Below, in pieces: positions 35,362 to 43,586 of a stretch of DNA of 64,000 nt. The notes beneath the pieces were generated by a model. The model did not search any database, was not told where the DNA came from, and was given only the letters and a program-made list of their open reading frames with translations. The stretch lies in NCBI RefSeq assembly GCF_013488225.1, contig NZ_CP041238.1, positions 335,501-399,500 of the forward strand, in the 5' to 3' direction. The DNA is from Sinorhizobium mexicanum. GTDB taxonomy: Bacteria; Pseudomonadota; Alphaproteobacteria; Rhizobiales; Rhizobiaceae. The translations under genes were made by a program, and so were the position numbers. Position 1 is the first letter of the stretch, and every line of letters starts with the position of its first letter.

Positions 35362-35552
35362 GATCGGTCGGTCCAAACTTTCTTCGCCTGCCAAGTTTCT
35401 TCGCGTGCAGTTTCTTCGCGTGAATGCCGGCGCAGGCTGGCTATTTGCGCGAAATTAGGGTAGTTGCGGCGCGAAATCCTAGTTTTCGCGTCCTGCAGGG
35501 CCGGGTTTCCCGGCTCGCCGTGTCGCGCATACCTCTGTTACAAGGAAGACTA

Positions 35553-36122
35553 ATGGTCAAGGTCATCGCTTCTTCTGTCCGCAAGGGCAACGTTCTCGAC
35601 GTCGACGGCAAGCTCTATGTCGTGCTTACCGCACAGAACTTCCACCCGGGCAAGGGCACGCCGGTCACGCAGGTCGACATGCGCCGCATTTCCGACGGTG
35701 TGAAGGTTTCGGAGCGCTACCGCACGACCGAGCAGGTCGAGCGCGCTTTCGTCGAAGACCGCGAACACACGTTCCTCTATGAAGACGGCGAAGGGTTCCA
35801 CTTCATGAATCCGGAATCCTACGATCAGCTCGTCATGTCGGCCGAAGACATCGGCGACCTGAAGTCCTATCTCCAGGAAGGCATGGCCGTGATGCTGTCG
35901 ATCCACGAAGGCGTTGCGATCGCCATCGACCTGCCGCGCCACGTCATCCTCGAGATCACCGAGACCGAACCGGTGGTCAAGGGCCAGACGGCTTCCTCCT
36001 CCTACAAGCCGGCCCTGCTTTCGAACGGCGTTCGCACGTCGGTGCCGCCGCACATCCAGGCCGGCACCCGCGTCGTCATCGCGACGGAAGACGGCTCCTA
36101 CGTCGAGCGCGCCAAGGACTGA
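35553..36122 (+). CDS. efp: Translation elongation factor P
   Basis: EF-P relieves ribosome stalling at polyproline. The 189-residue protein has the three beta-barrel domains of the family and the modification loop NFHPGKGTP. The modified position is Lys34, the residue used by EpmA/EpmB. The C-terminal [28 protein letters not shown] is typical. An ACAAGGAAGAC-type Shine-Dalgarno precedes the ATG at 35553. Confidence 0.97.
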   Translation: MVKVIASSVRKGNVLDVDGKLYVVLTAQNFHPGKGTPVTQVDMRRISDGVKVSERYRTTEQVERAFVEDREHTFLYEDGEGFHFMNPESYDQLVMSAEDIGDLKSYLQEGMAVMLSIHEGVAIAIDLPRHVILEITETEPVVKGQTASSSYKPALLSNGVRTSVPPHIQAGTRVVIATEDGSYVERAKD

Positions 36123-36154
36123 GTTGCGCTCAGGGGCATGCAGCCCGTCCGTGC

Positions 36155-36310
36155 TTTGCCCCTCTCCTCGGGTTTAACCCGAGGACTATCCGTCTCCCCG
36201 TAAAGACGGGGAGAGGCGACTTGAGACGGTGCCGCGAGTCTCCTTCGCCCCGCGTGCGGAGGTGGCCGGCAGGCCGGATGAGGGGGCCGCGAGCAGCAAT
36301 TCGTGCGATC
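36155..36310. repeat. Rhizobial CCCCTCTCC-type palindromic repeat, copy 5' of cfa
   Basis: The segment contains CCTCGGGTTTAACCCGAGG (palindrome, 36167-36185), then TCTCCCCGTAAAGACGGGGAGA (36190-36211, hairpin) and CCGGCAGGCCGGATGAGGG. A related segment lies at 37703-37815, on the other side of the cfa gene. It fills most of the 312-bp gap between efp and cfa. Confidence 0.8.
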
Positions 36311-36434
36311 GCTGGGGTGGCAGGTGAGCACCTGCTGCCCTTTTTATTGCCGACCGGAACCACATACGAAAATCAGGGGAGCAATTTCCGAGCCGGGTGC
36401 TAGGATGCCGCCGTTTTCGAGAGAGAGGCATTGC

Positions 36435-37676
36435 ATGTTCCCACTGTCGCATATGATGAAGTCCTTCATTCGCAAGGGTCGCCTGACGGTGATCGATGCC
36501 GATGGCAAGCGCCACGTCTTCTCCGGCGAGCCCGGGCCACACGTGACGATGCGGCTGACGGACAAGCGGCTTTATCGCAGCCTCGTCTTCAACGCCGAGC
36601 TTGCCGCCGGCGAGGCCTATATGGATGGCACCATGCGCTTCGAGGAAGGCTCGACGCTTCGAGACTTCCTTACGCTGTTCTCGATCAACCGGCTCTCGCT
36701 CGGTTCCTATCCGATCCAGAAGGTGTTGCGCGCGATCAAGATGCGCTTCCGCAAGCGCCAGCAGGCAAACCCGAAGGGGAAGGCGCAGCAGAACGTCGCG
36801 CATCACTACGACCTAGGCAACGATTTCTACAAGCTCTTCCTCGACCAGAACATGCTCTATTCCTGCGCCTATTTCCGCGCGCCCGACGAGACGCTGGAGG
36901 TGGCGCAGCGCAACAAGTTGAGGCTGCTCGCCGCGAAGCTCTGCCTGAAGCCGGGGATGCGGGTGCTCGATATCGGCTGCGGCTGGGGCGACCTGGCGCT
37001 CTACCTGGCGGCGCTCGAGAATGTCGAGGTTCTGGGAGTGACGCTTTCGAAGGAGCAGCAGGCGCTCGCTTCCGAGCGGGCCCGCAAGGCAGGCATGGCC
37101 GATCGCGTGCGTTTCGAACTGAAGGATTACCGCGATGTCCAGGGCCCCTTCGACCGCATCGTCTCGGTCGGGATGTTCGAGCATGTCGGCGTTCACCACT
37201 ACGACGAGTTCTTCAAGAAGCTGAATGCTCTAATGCCGGATGACGGGCTCGCCGTGCTGCACTCGATCGGGCACATGAGCCCGCCCGGAATGGCGAGCTC
37301 GTGGCTACGCAAGTACATCTTCCCCGGCGCCTATTCGCCGGCACTGTCGGAAGTCTTCTCGGTCGTCGAGCAGAACAGCCTGTGGGTGACCGATCTCGAA
37401 TTCCTGCGGGTGCACTATGCCACGACGCTGGCGCACTGGGGCAAGCGCTTCGAGGAGAACCGCGACAAGGTGATCGCGATGTATGACGAGCGTTTCGCCA
37501 GGATGTGGGAGTTCTACCTGATCAGCGCGGAGATGATGTTCCGCACCGGCAGCCAGCTCGTCTTCCACATGCAGTTGTCGCGCTCGCGCGACGCCGCCCC
37601 GATCGTGCGCGACTACATCACCGACCAGCAGCGCGTTTATATCGAGCAGGAAAAGGCGCTCAGCCTCTCGATCTGA
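36435..37676 (+). CDS. cfa: Cyclopropane-fatty-acyl-phospholipid synthase
   Basis: The 413-residue enzyme transfers a methylene from SAM to unsaturated acyl chains of membrane phospholipids. It has the SAM-binding VLDIGCGWGD (177-186), the substrate-domain QNVAHHYDLGNDFYKLFLD, the MYSCAYF-like LYSCAYF, and MFEHVGVHHYDEFF. Length fits the family (about 380-430). GAGAGAGG precedes the ATG at 36435. Rhizobiaceae carry cfa paralogues; which one this is cannot be told here. Confidence 0.95.
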   Translation: MFPLSHMMKSFIRKGRLTVIDADGKRHVFSGEPGPHVTMRLTDKRLYRSLVFNAELAAGEAYMDGTMRFEEGSTLRDFLTLFSINRLSLGSYPIQKVLRAIKMRFRKRQQANPKGKAQQNVAHHYDLGNDFYKLFLDQNMLYSCAYFRAPDETLEVAQRNKLRLLAAKLCLKPGMRVLDIGCGWGDLALYLAALENVEVLGVTLSKEQQALASERARKAGMADRVRFELKDYRDVQGPFDRIVSVGMFEHVGVHHYDEFFKKLNALMPDDGLAVLHSIGHMSPPGMASSWLRKYIFPGAYSPALSEVFSVVEQNSLWVTDLEFLRVHYATTLAHWGKRFEENRDKVIAMYDERFARMWEFYLISAEMMFRTGSQLVFHMQLSRSRDAAPIVRDYITDQQRVYIEQEKALSLSI

Positions 37677-37702
37677 GCCATCGCTTTCCCCTCAACTTCC
37701 GC

Positions 37703-37815
37703 TTTACCCTAGCCCTCTCCCCCGCTTGCGGGGAGAGGGATTTGAGTGTGCGCCGCCCGTTTCCTTCTCCCCGCGTGCGGGGAGAAAGTCGCGGCAGAGG
37801 GTTGAGGGGCGGCGC
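37703..37815. repeat. Rhizobial CCCCTCTCC-type palindromic repeat, copy 3' of cfa
   Basis: TCTCCCCCGCTTGCGGGGAGAGGG forms a near-perfect hairpin. A second one, TTCTCCCCGCGTGCGGGGAGAA, follows about 30 bases later, then GAGGGTTGAGGGG. It may double as a transcription terminator for cfa. Confidence 0.82.
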
Positions 37816-37869
37816 GCTGGCTATTGCCGCAAACGCGCAGTCTTGACGCCCGTCGCGACACTCCTTACT

Positions 37870-37886
37870 TTTAGAATCATTCTAAA
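37870..37886. promoter_or_regulatory. Irr box (iron control element) upstream of mbfA
   Basis: TTTAGAATCATTCTAAA is a perfect 17-bp palindrome about a central C and matches the TTTAGAA-N3-TTCTAAA pattern of Irr-regulated ICE sites in Rhizobiales. It ends 14 bases before the mbfA start, so Irr binding would block transcription or initiation under low iron. Confidence 0.85.
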
Positions 37887-37900
37887 GAAGGTTCCTGCCG

Positions 37901-38884
37901 ATGTTTTTTCGCCTTTTCTCCCGTTTCAAGCGCCCGTTTCTTTCTTTAAGCGAGCAGGAAATCCTCGCGCTGGCGATCTCCTCGGAGGAGGACGACGGCC
38001 GCATCTATCTCGCCTATGCGGATGCGCTGCGTGAAAAATATCCGCATTCCGCCAGGGTCTTCGAGGATATGGCGGAAGAGGAAAGCCATCATCGCCAGGC
38101 GCTGATCGACCTGCATGTCGCGCGTTTCGGCAATCGCATCCCGCTTATCCGGCGCGAGCACGTGCGCGACTTTCCGGAGCGCAAACCCGATTGGCTGATC
38201 GCCGAGATGCCGATCGAAAAAGCGCGCGAAGAAGCGGAAGCGATGGAGGAGGCGGCCCACCGCTTCTATGTTGAAGCGGCCGCGCGAACGCAGGATGCGG
38301 CGACGCGCAAGTTGCTCGGCGACCTCGCGATTGCCGAAAAGTCGCATGAATCGCTCGCTCGCCGGCTAGGCGAGAAACACACGCCCGAAGATGTGCGCGC
38401 CGAGGAAGAGCAGACGTCGCGCCGGCAGTTCATCCTCACTTACGTGCAGCCGGGTCTTGCCGGCCTGATGGACGGATCGGTCTCGACGCTGGCGCCGATC
38501 TTTGCCGCCGCCTTCGCAACCCAGGACACGTGGCAGACCTTTCTCGTCGGCCTTTCGGCCTCGGTCGGCGCCGGCATTTCGATGGGTTTCACCGAGGCCG
38601 CGCATGATGACGGCAAGCTTTCCGGGCGCGGCTCGCCGATCAAGCGTGGACTTGCCTCCGGCATCATGACAGCGCTCGGGGGGCTCGGCCACGCGCTGCC
38701 CTATCTGATCCCGCACTTCTGGACAGCGACGGTGACGGCGGCCGCAATCGTCTTCTTCGAACTTTGGGCGATCGCCTTCATCCAGAACCGCTATATGGAA
38801 ACGCCATTCCTCAGGGCAGCCTTCCAGGTCGTGCTCGGTGGCAGTCTGGTGCTCGCCGCGGGAGTCCTGATCGGCAACGCCTGA
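37901..38884 (+). CDS. mbfA: Membrane-bound ferritin A (MbfA), ferritin-like domain fused to VIT1 domain
   Basis: The 327-residue protein has an N-terminal rubrerythrin/ferritin-like four-helix domain (about 18-165; iron ligands in DMAEEESHHRQ and DLAIAEKSHESLARR). The C-terminal VIT1/CCC1 membrane domain (about 180-325) includes TYVQPGLAGLMDGSVSTLAP and SMGFTEAAHDDG. MbfA proteins export iron and protect against iron and peroxide stress. AAGAAGG precedes the start. The Irr box just upstream fits the known repression under iron limitation. Confidence 0.93.
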   Translation: MFFRLFSRFKRPFLSLSEQEILALAISSEEDDGRIYLAYADALREKYPHSARVFEDMAEEESHHRQALIDLHVARFGNRIPLIRREHVRDFPERKPDWLIAEMPIEKAREEAEAMEEAAHRFYVEAAARTQDAATRKLLGDLAIAEKSHESLARRLGEKHTPEDVRAEEEQTSRRQFILTYVQPGLAGLMDGSVSTLAPIFAAAFATQDTWQTFLVGLSASVGAGISMGFTEAAHDDGKLSGRGSPIKRGLASGIMTALGGLGHALPYLIPHFWTATVTAAAIVFFELWAIAFIQNRYMETPFLRAAFQVVLGGSLVLAAGVLIGNA

Positions 38885-38885
38885 C

Positions 38886-38931
38886 GCATGTCGCCCAAAA
38901 GTGCGCAGCGGTTCTGGGACAACGACATGGA
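38886..38931. repeat. Short rhizobial repeat (TGTCGCCCAAAA...GGGACAACGACATG)
   Basis: GCATGTCGCCCAAAAGTGCG and GGTTCTGGGACAACGACATG form an imperfect inverted repeat. It is a sequence I recall as frequent in Sinorhizobium and Rhizobium intergenic regions. It immediately precedes the terminator of mbfA. Confidence 0.6.
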
Positions 38932-38933
38932 AA

Positions 38934-38963
38934 AAAAAGGGCCGTGCAAGCCGGCCCTTTTTG
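38934..38963. terminator. Bidirectional terminator between mbfA and the transglutaminase-like gene
   Basis: AAAGGGCCG pairs with CGGCCCTTT around TGCAAGC, preceded by an A-run and followed by a T-run. It can terminate both convergent genes. Confidence 0.9.
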
Positions 38964-38984
38964 ATTGGATTTTTTCTGGCTTGG

Positions 38985-39605
38985 TCAGTTGCCGACTGAA
39001 CCGACGACGATCTCCCCGCCGTTATCGATGGTCACCCAGCGTCCGCTGTTATAGGACGCCTGGCGCTTGAGATAGCGATAGGGCGTTTGGGTCCAGAGCC
39101 TCACCCTGTTTTCGAGGTTGTCGAGGATAAAGTCGCCCTGGGCGGTGCGGACGGTCAGGACCGCATGGCCCTCGCCATCGGGCTTGCGCACGACGGTCAT
39201 CAGCAACTGGCTGGCGGAAAAGCCTCTCTGCATCAGCCGGCGGCGCTTTTCGAGCGCGAAGTCTTCACAATCTCCGGTAGTGGTCGGGTAAGACCAGACT
39301 TCGTCCCTGCCGAAAACCTGCTGGTCGGTCACGGGCGTGATCTCGCGGTTGACCTGCGCATTGACCTGCCGGATGACGGCCCAGCCTCTGTCGGTGACAC
39401 GTGGCGCGACGGTGGTCTTGGACCGCGCACCGCATTCACCGCGATGCTTCTGGCAAAACTCGTAATGTCCGATCGGCTGGGACGTTACCGAGCCGGTCTG
39501 CATCCATGGAGAAGGTCCCGCCTGGGCGGGAATTGCCGTGTTTGCTGAAATGAAAACTGCACAGAAAGCCGCAATGCTAGCCTTAACCCCTGTCCAAGAC
39601 GCCAT
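38985..39605 (-). CDS. Bacterial transglutaminase-like cysteine proteinase (BTLCP)
   Basis: The 206-residue exported protein has a signal peptide (MASWTGVKASIAAFCAVFISANTAIPAQA). The catalytic triad appears in TTTGDCEDFALEKR (Cys113), EGHAVLTV (His147) and ILDNLENR (Asp162). Members cut periplasmic adhesin-type proteins (LapG-like) or have unknown targets; here no LapD or adhesin gene is adjacent. The start is taken at 39605, which gives the signal peptide. Confidence 0.9.
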   Translation of the reverse strand: MASWTGVKASIAAFCAVFISANTAIPAQAGPSPWMQTGSVTSQPIGHYEFCQKHRGECGARSKTTVAPRVTDRGWAVIRQVNAQVNREITPVTDQQVFGRDEVWSYPTTTGDCEDFALEKRRRLMQRGFSASQLLMTVVRKPDGEGHAVLTVRTAQGDFILDNLENRVRLWTQTPYRYLKRQASYNSGRWVTIDNGGEIVVGSVGN

Positions 39606-39870
39606 ACAGATCCCCTGCAACGCGGCGTACCGGCTCTTCCTGTCCGGACCTGTCCGCGCAATCCTGAGTTGACGACAGCTTTTTTAGGATTTCCCCGAAT
39701 GCTGTTCTAAATCGTTAACAAAGAGTTAATATTGTTAGATCGTTGGAGTCAATCTTCTGATTCGCGGATCGGACTTTATGGTTAAAAACGCCAAGAAACG
39801 GCGCCAATAATCCTTGCGCCGCAACGACGTTGCGCGGGGTCAGTCGAAAAGAGGGTTGGCTGTGCGACCG

Positions 39871-40680
39871 TCAGGCTTGCGTCAGCATCGCGCCGATCGC
39901 CTGTTTCAATTTGGCAATATCCTCGTCGCGCGAGAGCCGATGGTCGCCGTCGCGAATGAGGGTCATCACGACATCGTCCGCCGGCATATGCTCCATCAGC
40001 TTCAGTGCATGGGTATAGGGCACATCGGGATCGCGCATGCCCTGGAGGATGTGGACCGGGCAGCCCGTTTCGACCGGGCCCGAAAGCACGCGATTGGCGC
40101 GACCGTCATCGATCAGGGCGCGGGTGAAGATGTTGGGCTCGGGACTGTATTGCGACGGCTCCTCGAAATAGCCGCGTTCGGCGAGCGAGGTTTTCTCGGC
40201 TCTCGTGAGATTGGGTTCGATCAGTTCCGCCGTGAAGTCCGGAGCGGGGGCAATCAGCACGAGTCCTGCGACACGGTGTGTCTCGCCGCGCCGTCTGAGT
40301 TCCTGAATAAGCCGCAGGGCGACCCAGCCGCCCATCGAGGAGCCGATGAGGATCAGGCGCGAGGCCGGAGCGGCGTGATCGACGACGGCAAGGCTTTCCT
40401 CGATCCAGCGTGAGATCGTGCCGTCCCGGAAGTCGCCGCCGGAGGCGCCGTGGCCGGAATAGTCGAAACGGATGCAGTCGGTTCCGGCCGCGCGGGCATA
40501 GTGCTCGACCTCGACGGCCTTGGTGCCGGTCATGTCGGAGCGATAGCCGCCGAGCCACACGAGCGTGGGGCGCCCCGGGCCCGATTCCGTGCGAAAGATC
40601 CGCATGGCGATCGAGCGCGCGGCCGCACCGCTGCCCACCTCGATCCGCGTGATTTCAGTTTCGGCTGATGCTGTTGACAT
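39871..40680 (-). CDS. Alpha/beta hydrolase
   Basis: The 269-residue protein has the oxyanion-side strand LVWLGGYRSDMTG, the nucleophile elbow IGSSMGGW (Ser115), and late DGDHRLSRDEDI supplying the His. It resembles the ABHD10/palmitoyl-thioesterase-like bacterial group. The substrate is unknown. AGAGGAT precedes the ATG at 40680. It is divergent from infC, sharing a 220-bp gap that must hold both promoters. Confidence 0.88.
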   Translation of the reverse strand: MSTASAETEITRIEVGSGAAARSIAMRIFRTESGPGRPTLVWLGGYRSDMTGTKAVEVEHYARAAGTDCIRFDYSGHGASGGDFRDGTISRWIEESLAVVDHAAPASRLILIGSSMGGWVALRLIQELRRRGETHRVAGLVLIAPAPDFTAELIEPNLTRAEKTSLAERGYFEEPSQYSPEPNIFTRALIDDGRANRVLSGPVETGCPVHILQGMRDPDVPYTHALKLMEHMPADDVVMTLIRDGDHRLSRDEDIAKLKQAIGAMLTQA

Positions 40681-40900
40681 CGGATATCCTCTTGAAAGAC
40701 GACGGCACGCGGCAAGGTCCTTCTAAAACAGATTCGCCTATGCTTCGACAGAGGGTGATTTTCCTTGCGAGCCATGCTATTGACTCTGGCGCCGCAATTC
40801 ACACATTGCCGTCAGTGACAGTTTCAAGCGCTTCGTTTGAGATCGCGCTGACCGTTCAAGCAGACCAAATATACGCAAATAGCTCGAGGAGAGTACGACC

Positions 40901-41437
40901 ATTCGCAGACCGTTCAAAGCGGACGCCCCGGTTAAAGAGGGGCCGCGCTCAAACAAGGAGATCCGGGTCCCCCGGGTTCAGCTTATCGATGCCGAAGGCC
41001 AGAATATCGGCGTCGTTCCGATCGACCAGGCGCTCCGCATGGCGGACGAGGCCGGTCTTGATCTGGTAGAGATCGCACCGAACTCAGAACCGCCGGTGTG
41101 CAAGATTCTCGATCTGGGCAAGCTGAAATACGCCAACCAGAAGAAGGCCGCCGAAGCGCGCAAGAAGCAGAAGATCGTCGAGATCAAAGAAATCAAGATG
41201 CGTCCGAACATCGACACCCACGATTACGAGGTGAAGATGAAGGCCATGAACCGCTTCTTCGAGGAAGGTGACAAGGTCAAGGTGACGCTGAAGTTCCGCG
41301 GTCGCGAAATGGCTCACCAGGAACTCGGCATGAAGCTTCTCTTGCAGGTGAAGGACGACACCCAGGCGATCGCCAAGGTGGAAGCCGAGCCGAAGCTCGA
41401 AGGCCGCCAGATGATGATGGTGCTGGCGCCGAAGTGA
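40901..41437 (+). CDS. infC: Translation initiation factor IF-3, with an ATT start codon
   Basis: IF-3 binds the 30S subunit and checks start-codon choice. Reading from ATT at 40901 gives 178 residues: (M)[20 protein letters not shown], then [20 protein letters not shown] and the C-terminal domain through [10 protein letters not shown]. There is no ATG, GTG or TTG upstream of the conserved RVPRVQL block within this frame. The first in-frame ATG (41039) would remove 46 residues of the N-terminal domain. GAGGAG lies 8-9 bases before the ATT. An AUU start is the classic autoregulatory feature of infC. A terminator follows, so rpmI-rplT are not in the same simple transcript. Confidence 0.93.
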   Translation: MRRPFKADAPVKEGPRSNKEIRVPRVQLIDAEGQNIGVVPIDQALRMADEAGLDLVEIAPNSEPPVCKILDLGKLKYANQKKAAEARKKQKIVEIKEIKMRPNIDTHDYEVKMKAMNRFFEEGDKVKVTLKFRGREMAHQELGMKLLLQVKDDTQAIAKVEAEPKLEGRQMMMVLAPK

Positions 41438-41484
41438 CCGGGACGAGCGCCTGGAACCCAGGTGCTTGCGAAGTACTATCTGAG

Positions 41485-41510
41485 AAAGCCGCCTTTGGGC
41501 GGCTTTTTTT
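41485..41510 (+). terminator. Rho-independent terminator of infC
   Basis: AAAGCCGCC-TTTG-GGCGGCTTT, followed by a T-run (TTTT) and located 48 bases after the infC stop. Confidence 0.93.
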
Positions 41511-41523
41511 GTGGCCCGCTCGC

Positions 41524-41572
41524 CTGACAGGATGCTGACAGGACGGCTCAGCAAGCCGTCAGCAGTGGCATG
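41524..41572 (+). promoter_or_regulatory. Tandem CTGACAGGA repeats, probable response-regulator box
   Basis: CTGACAGGA occurs at 41524-41532 and again at 41535-41543, an 11-bp period. Related units (GCTCAGCAAG, CCGTCAGCAG) continue the spacing. Direct repeats on one helical face with 10-11-bp period are the usual binding pattern of OmpR/PhoB-type regulators, and such a gene lies 1.4 kb downstream. Confidence 0.6.
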
Positions 41573-41610
41573 GCATTCTTCCTGCGTCGGTGACGCAAGG
41601 AGGATGAGAG

Positions 41611-42162
41611 ATGCAGCTTACGTTCAGGAAATTGTTGATGGCGGCTACGGTCGGTATCGTAGGTGCCGCAGTGGGACCCGTGGTCGCGTCGTTGATTGGT
41701 GCAGATCCCGCTCATCGTTTTTCAACTGATGCGGTTGCGAGTGGCAGCGGTTCAGGCCATTCGGGCGGCGGTGGCAGTGGATCCGGCAATAGCGGGTCCG
41801 GCAGAAGCGGATCCAGCAACAGCGGTGATGACAGCCGTGGGCGCGGGGGAGGGGACGATGCGCGTGGCCATGGCCAGGACGACGGCAACAACGACCGCCG
41901 CGCCGGCAATGATGACGATGATGATCGCAGAAGGAACAGACCGGATCGCCCGGAAGTCGCCTTGAACGTCTCGGAGGACAGGCTTCGCGGTCTCCTCAAC
42001 GGCTCGCTGGTCGCCGTCGATAATCTAGGACGGGTGCTGGAGGTCGAGGTGGAATTCGAGCACGGCGCTCGTTTCGTGACCGTCAAGCCGCATGGATCCG
42101 ATGCTCGGCGCAATCCGGGGGCCATCAGTTCCATTTCGATCAGAGCCGCGCGTACGCCGTGA
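41611..42162 (+). CDS. Exported Ser/Gly- and Asp-rich protein
   Basis: The 183-residue protein has a signal peptide or N-terminal membrane anchor (MQLTFRKLLMAATVGIVGAAVGPVVASLIG). A low-complexity Ser/Gly segment (about 44-73: SGSGSGHSGGGGSGSGNSGSG) is followed by an Asp/Arg-rich acidic run (DDDDDRRRNRPDRP). A C-terminal domain of about 65 residues (LNVSEDRLRGLLNGSLVAVD, LEVEVEFEHGARFVTVKP) is of beta character. AAGGAGG stands 10 bases before the ATG. I do not recognise the C-terminal domain; by position and length it parallels the PepSY-like domain of the next protein. It is in the insert between infC and rpmI, next to a two-component system. Confidence 0.75.
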   Translation: MQLTFRKLLMAATVGIVGAAVGPVVASLIGADPAHRFSTDAVASGSGSGHSGGGGSGSGNSGSGRSGSSNSGDDSRGRGGGDDARGHGQDDGNNDRRAGNDDDDDRRRNRPDRPEVALNVSEDRLRGLLNGSLVAVDNLGRVLEVEVEFEHGARFVTVKPHGSDARRNPGAISSISIRAARTP

Positions 42163-42394
42163 TCCCGGTGCCGTCGCCATTCCGGCGCACAAAGGTCCAG
42201 GTAGGAGCGATGAGGCGAGTTTCTGTGAACGCGACAGGAGACGGACGGCATGGCGCCGACCGTCACCACGTTCTCCGCCGCTGGCCGCACAGGCCAGGCC
42301 AGCGGGCGGGGCTTGACGACGCGCGATCACTGCGAAGTATTGAGCTTCCGCTCTGCGATCCGCGTAGCGGCAACCTTGTCGAGTGGTCGATGTC

Positions 42395-42913
42395 ATGCGG
42401 GTGATCCGTCACCTCCTCGTTGCGTCTCTTTGCTGCTGCGTTTTCCTCCGGCTGGCGCCGCACCCGGCGGATTTTGCCGCCCATGCTGCGAGCGGCAGTG
42501 GTAGCGGTGGCTCGGGCAGCAGCGGCAGCAACAGCGGCTCAGGCGGCAGTGGCAGTAACAGCGGCTCGGGCAGCAGCGGGTCCAGTAACAGTGGCAGCGG
42601 ATCCAGCAATAGCGGTTCAGGCAGTAGTGGTCACGGCGGCCATAACGACGACGATGACGATGATGATTCCGACGGCCGCCGCAGTGATCAGGAGCGCGTG
42701 CGCGATGCAGTGGCCCGCGGGCGGATCCTGCCGCTCAAGGAGGTGCTGCGCCTGGTCGACGAGGACAAGTACGGCACGGTTATCGGCATCGATTTGCGGC
42801 GGTACGGCACGAACGATGTCTACCGCCTGACGACCCGCAACGGAAAGGGAGTTATCCGTGATCTCAGGATCAACGCCCGTACTGGTAAATTGATGAATTT
42901 TCTGGGATTTTGA
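42395..42913 (+). CDS. Exported Ser/Gly/Asp-rich protein with PepSY-like domain
   Basis: The 172-residue protein has a signal peptide (MRVIRHLLVASLCCCVFLRLAPHPADFAAHA), a long Ser/Gly/Asn repeat (about 33-82), a seven-Asp run (NDDDDDDDSDG), and a C-terminal PepSY-like domain (ILPLKEVLRLVDEDKYGTVI...DLRRYGTNDVYRL...RDLRINARTGKLM). PepSY domains often act as periplasmic inhibitors or metal-linked sensors near two-component genes. The ATG at 42395 is chosen; a GTG at 42383 is an alternative. The response-regulator gene begins 7 bp after the stop, so they are probably co-transcribed. Confidence 0.8.
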   Translation: MRVIRHLLVASLCCCVFLRLAPHPADFAAHAASGSGSGGSGSSGSNSGSGGSGSNSGSGSSGSSNSGSGSSNSGSGSSGHGGHNDDDDDDDSDGRRSDQERVRDAVARGRILPLKEVLRLVDEDKYGTVIGIDLRRYGTNDVYRLTTRNGKGVIRDLRINARTGKLMNFLGF

Positions 42914-42920
42914 GGGACGC

Positions 42921-43586
42921 ATGCGCATTCTTCTGGCCGAGGACGACCACAACATAGCTGCGCATGTGTCTGCCAGGCTCAGCGCTCACGGCTATGACGT
43001 CGAGACACTCGACTCTGGTCCCGAAGTCTGGGAGCGGGGTGAACAGGAGGCCTATGCTGCCATTGTTCTCGACCTTGGCCTCCCGGGAATGGACGGTCTG
43101 TCGATCCTCAAGCGCTGGCGCGAGGCAGGCGTGGAGACACCCGTTCTGATCCTGACCGCGCGTGGCTCGTGGATGGAGCGTGTAGACGGTTTTGATGCCG
43201 GCGCCGACGACTATTTGCCGAAACCGTTCCGGGCTGAGGAGTTGCTCGCGAGGCTGAAAGCACTTTTGAGGCGTGCAGGACCGCGTCTCAGCGGTATCAA
43301 GTCCGCTGGGCGCTTTACGCTTGACGAAGAAAAGCGACGCGTAACCTTCGACGGACGAGTGCTTGAACTCAGTCCGTTCGAATATCGCATGATTGCGCTC
43401 TTCATCGAGCGGAAAGGCCAGGTTGTGACGCAACTCGAACTCGCGAGCCATGTTCAAGGACGCGAAGACGACGCCGCCAAGAACGCGGTCGAGGCGATGA
43501 TCGCCCGGCTTCGCAAGAAGACGGAGAGCGGCGCGATCGAGACGCGTCGCGGTTTCGGCTACATCTTGCCGGATGACCTTCCATGA
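42921..43586 (+). CDS. OmpR/PhoB-family response regulator
   Basis: The 221-residue protein has a receiver domain with acidic DD at 8-9, phospho-acceptor Asp51 (AAIVLDLGLPGMDGL), LTARGS and the KPF Lys. The winged-helix DNA-binding domain (GRVLELSPFEYRMIALFIER, AVEAMIARLRKK, RRGFGYIL) is of the QseB/PmrA/PhoP subgroup. Its stop overlaps the kinase start (ATGA). It is likely to act on the tandem repeat at 41524. Confidence 0.95.
   Translation: MRILLAEDDHNIAAHVSARLSAHGYDVETLDSGPEVWERGEQEAYAAIVLDLGLPGMDGLSILKRWREAGVETPVLILTARGSWMERVDGFDAGADDYLPKPFRAEELLARLKALLRRAGPRLSGIKSAGRFTLDEEKRRVTFDGRVLELSPFEYRMIALFIERKGQVVTQLELASHVQGREDDAAKNAVEAMIARLRKKTESGAIETRRGFGYILPDDLP

Noticed and set aside
42420..42640. 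Ser/Gly repeat region as a CRISPR or minisatellite array
   Set aside because: Units are short GGCAGC/AACAGC-type codon repeats within a coding frame with a signal peptide; no spacers.
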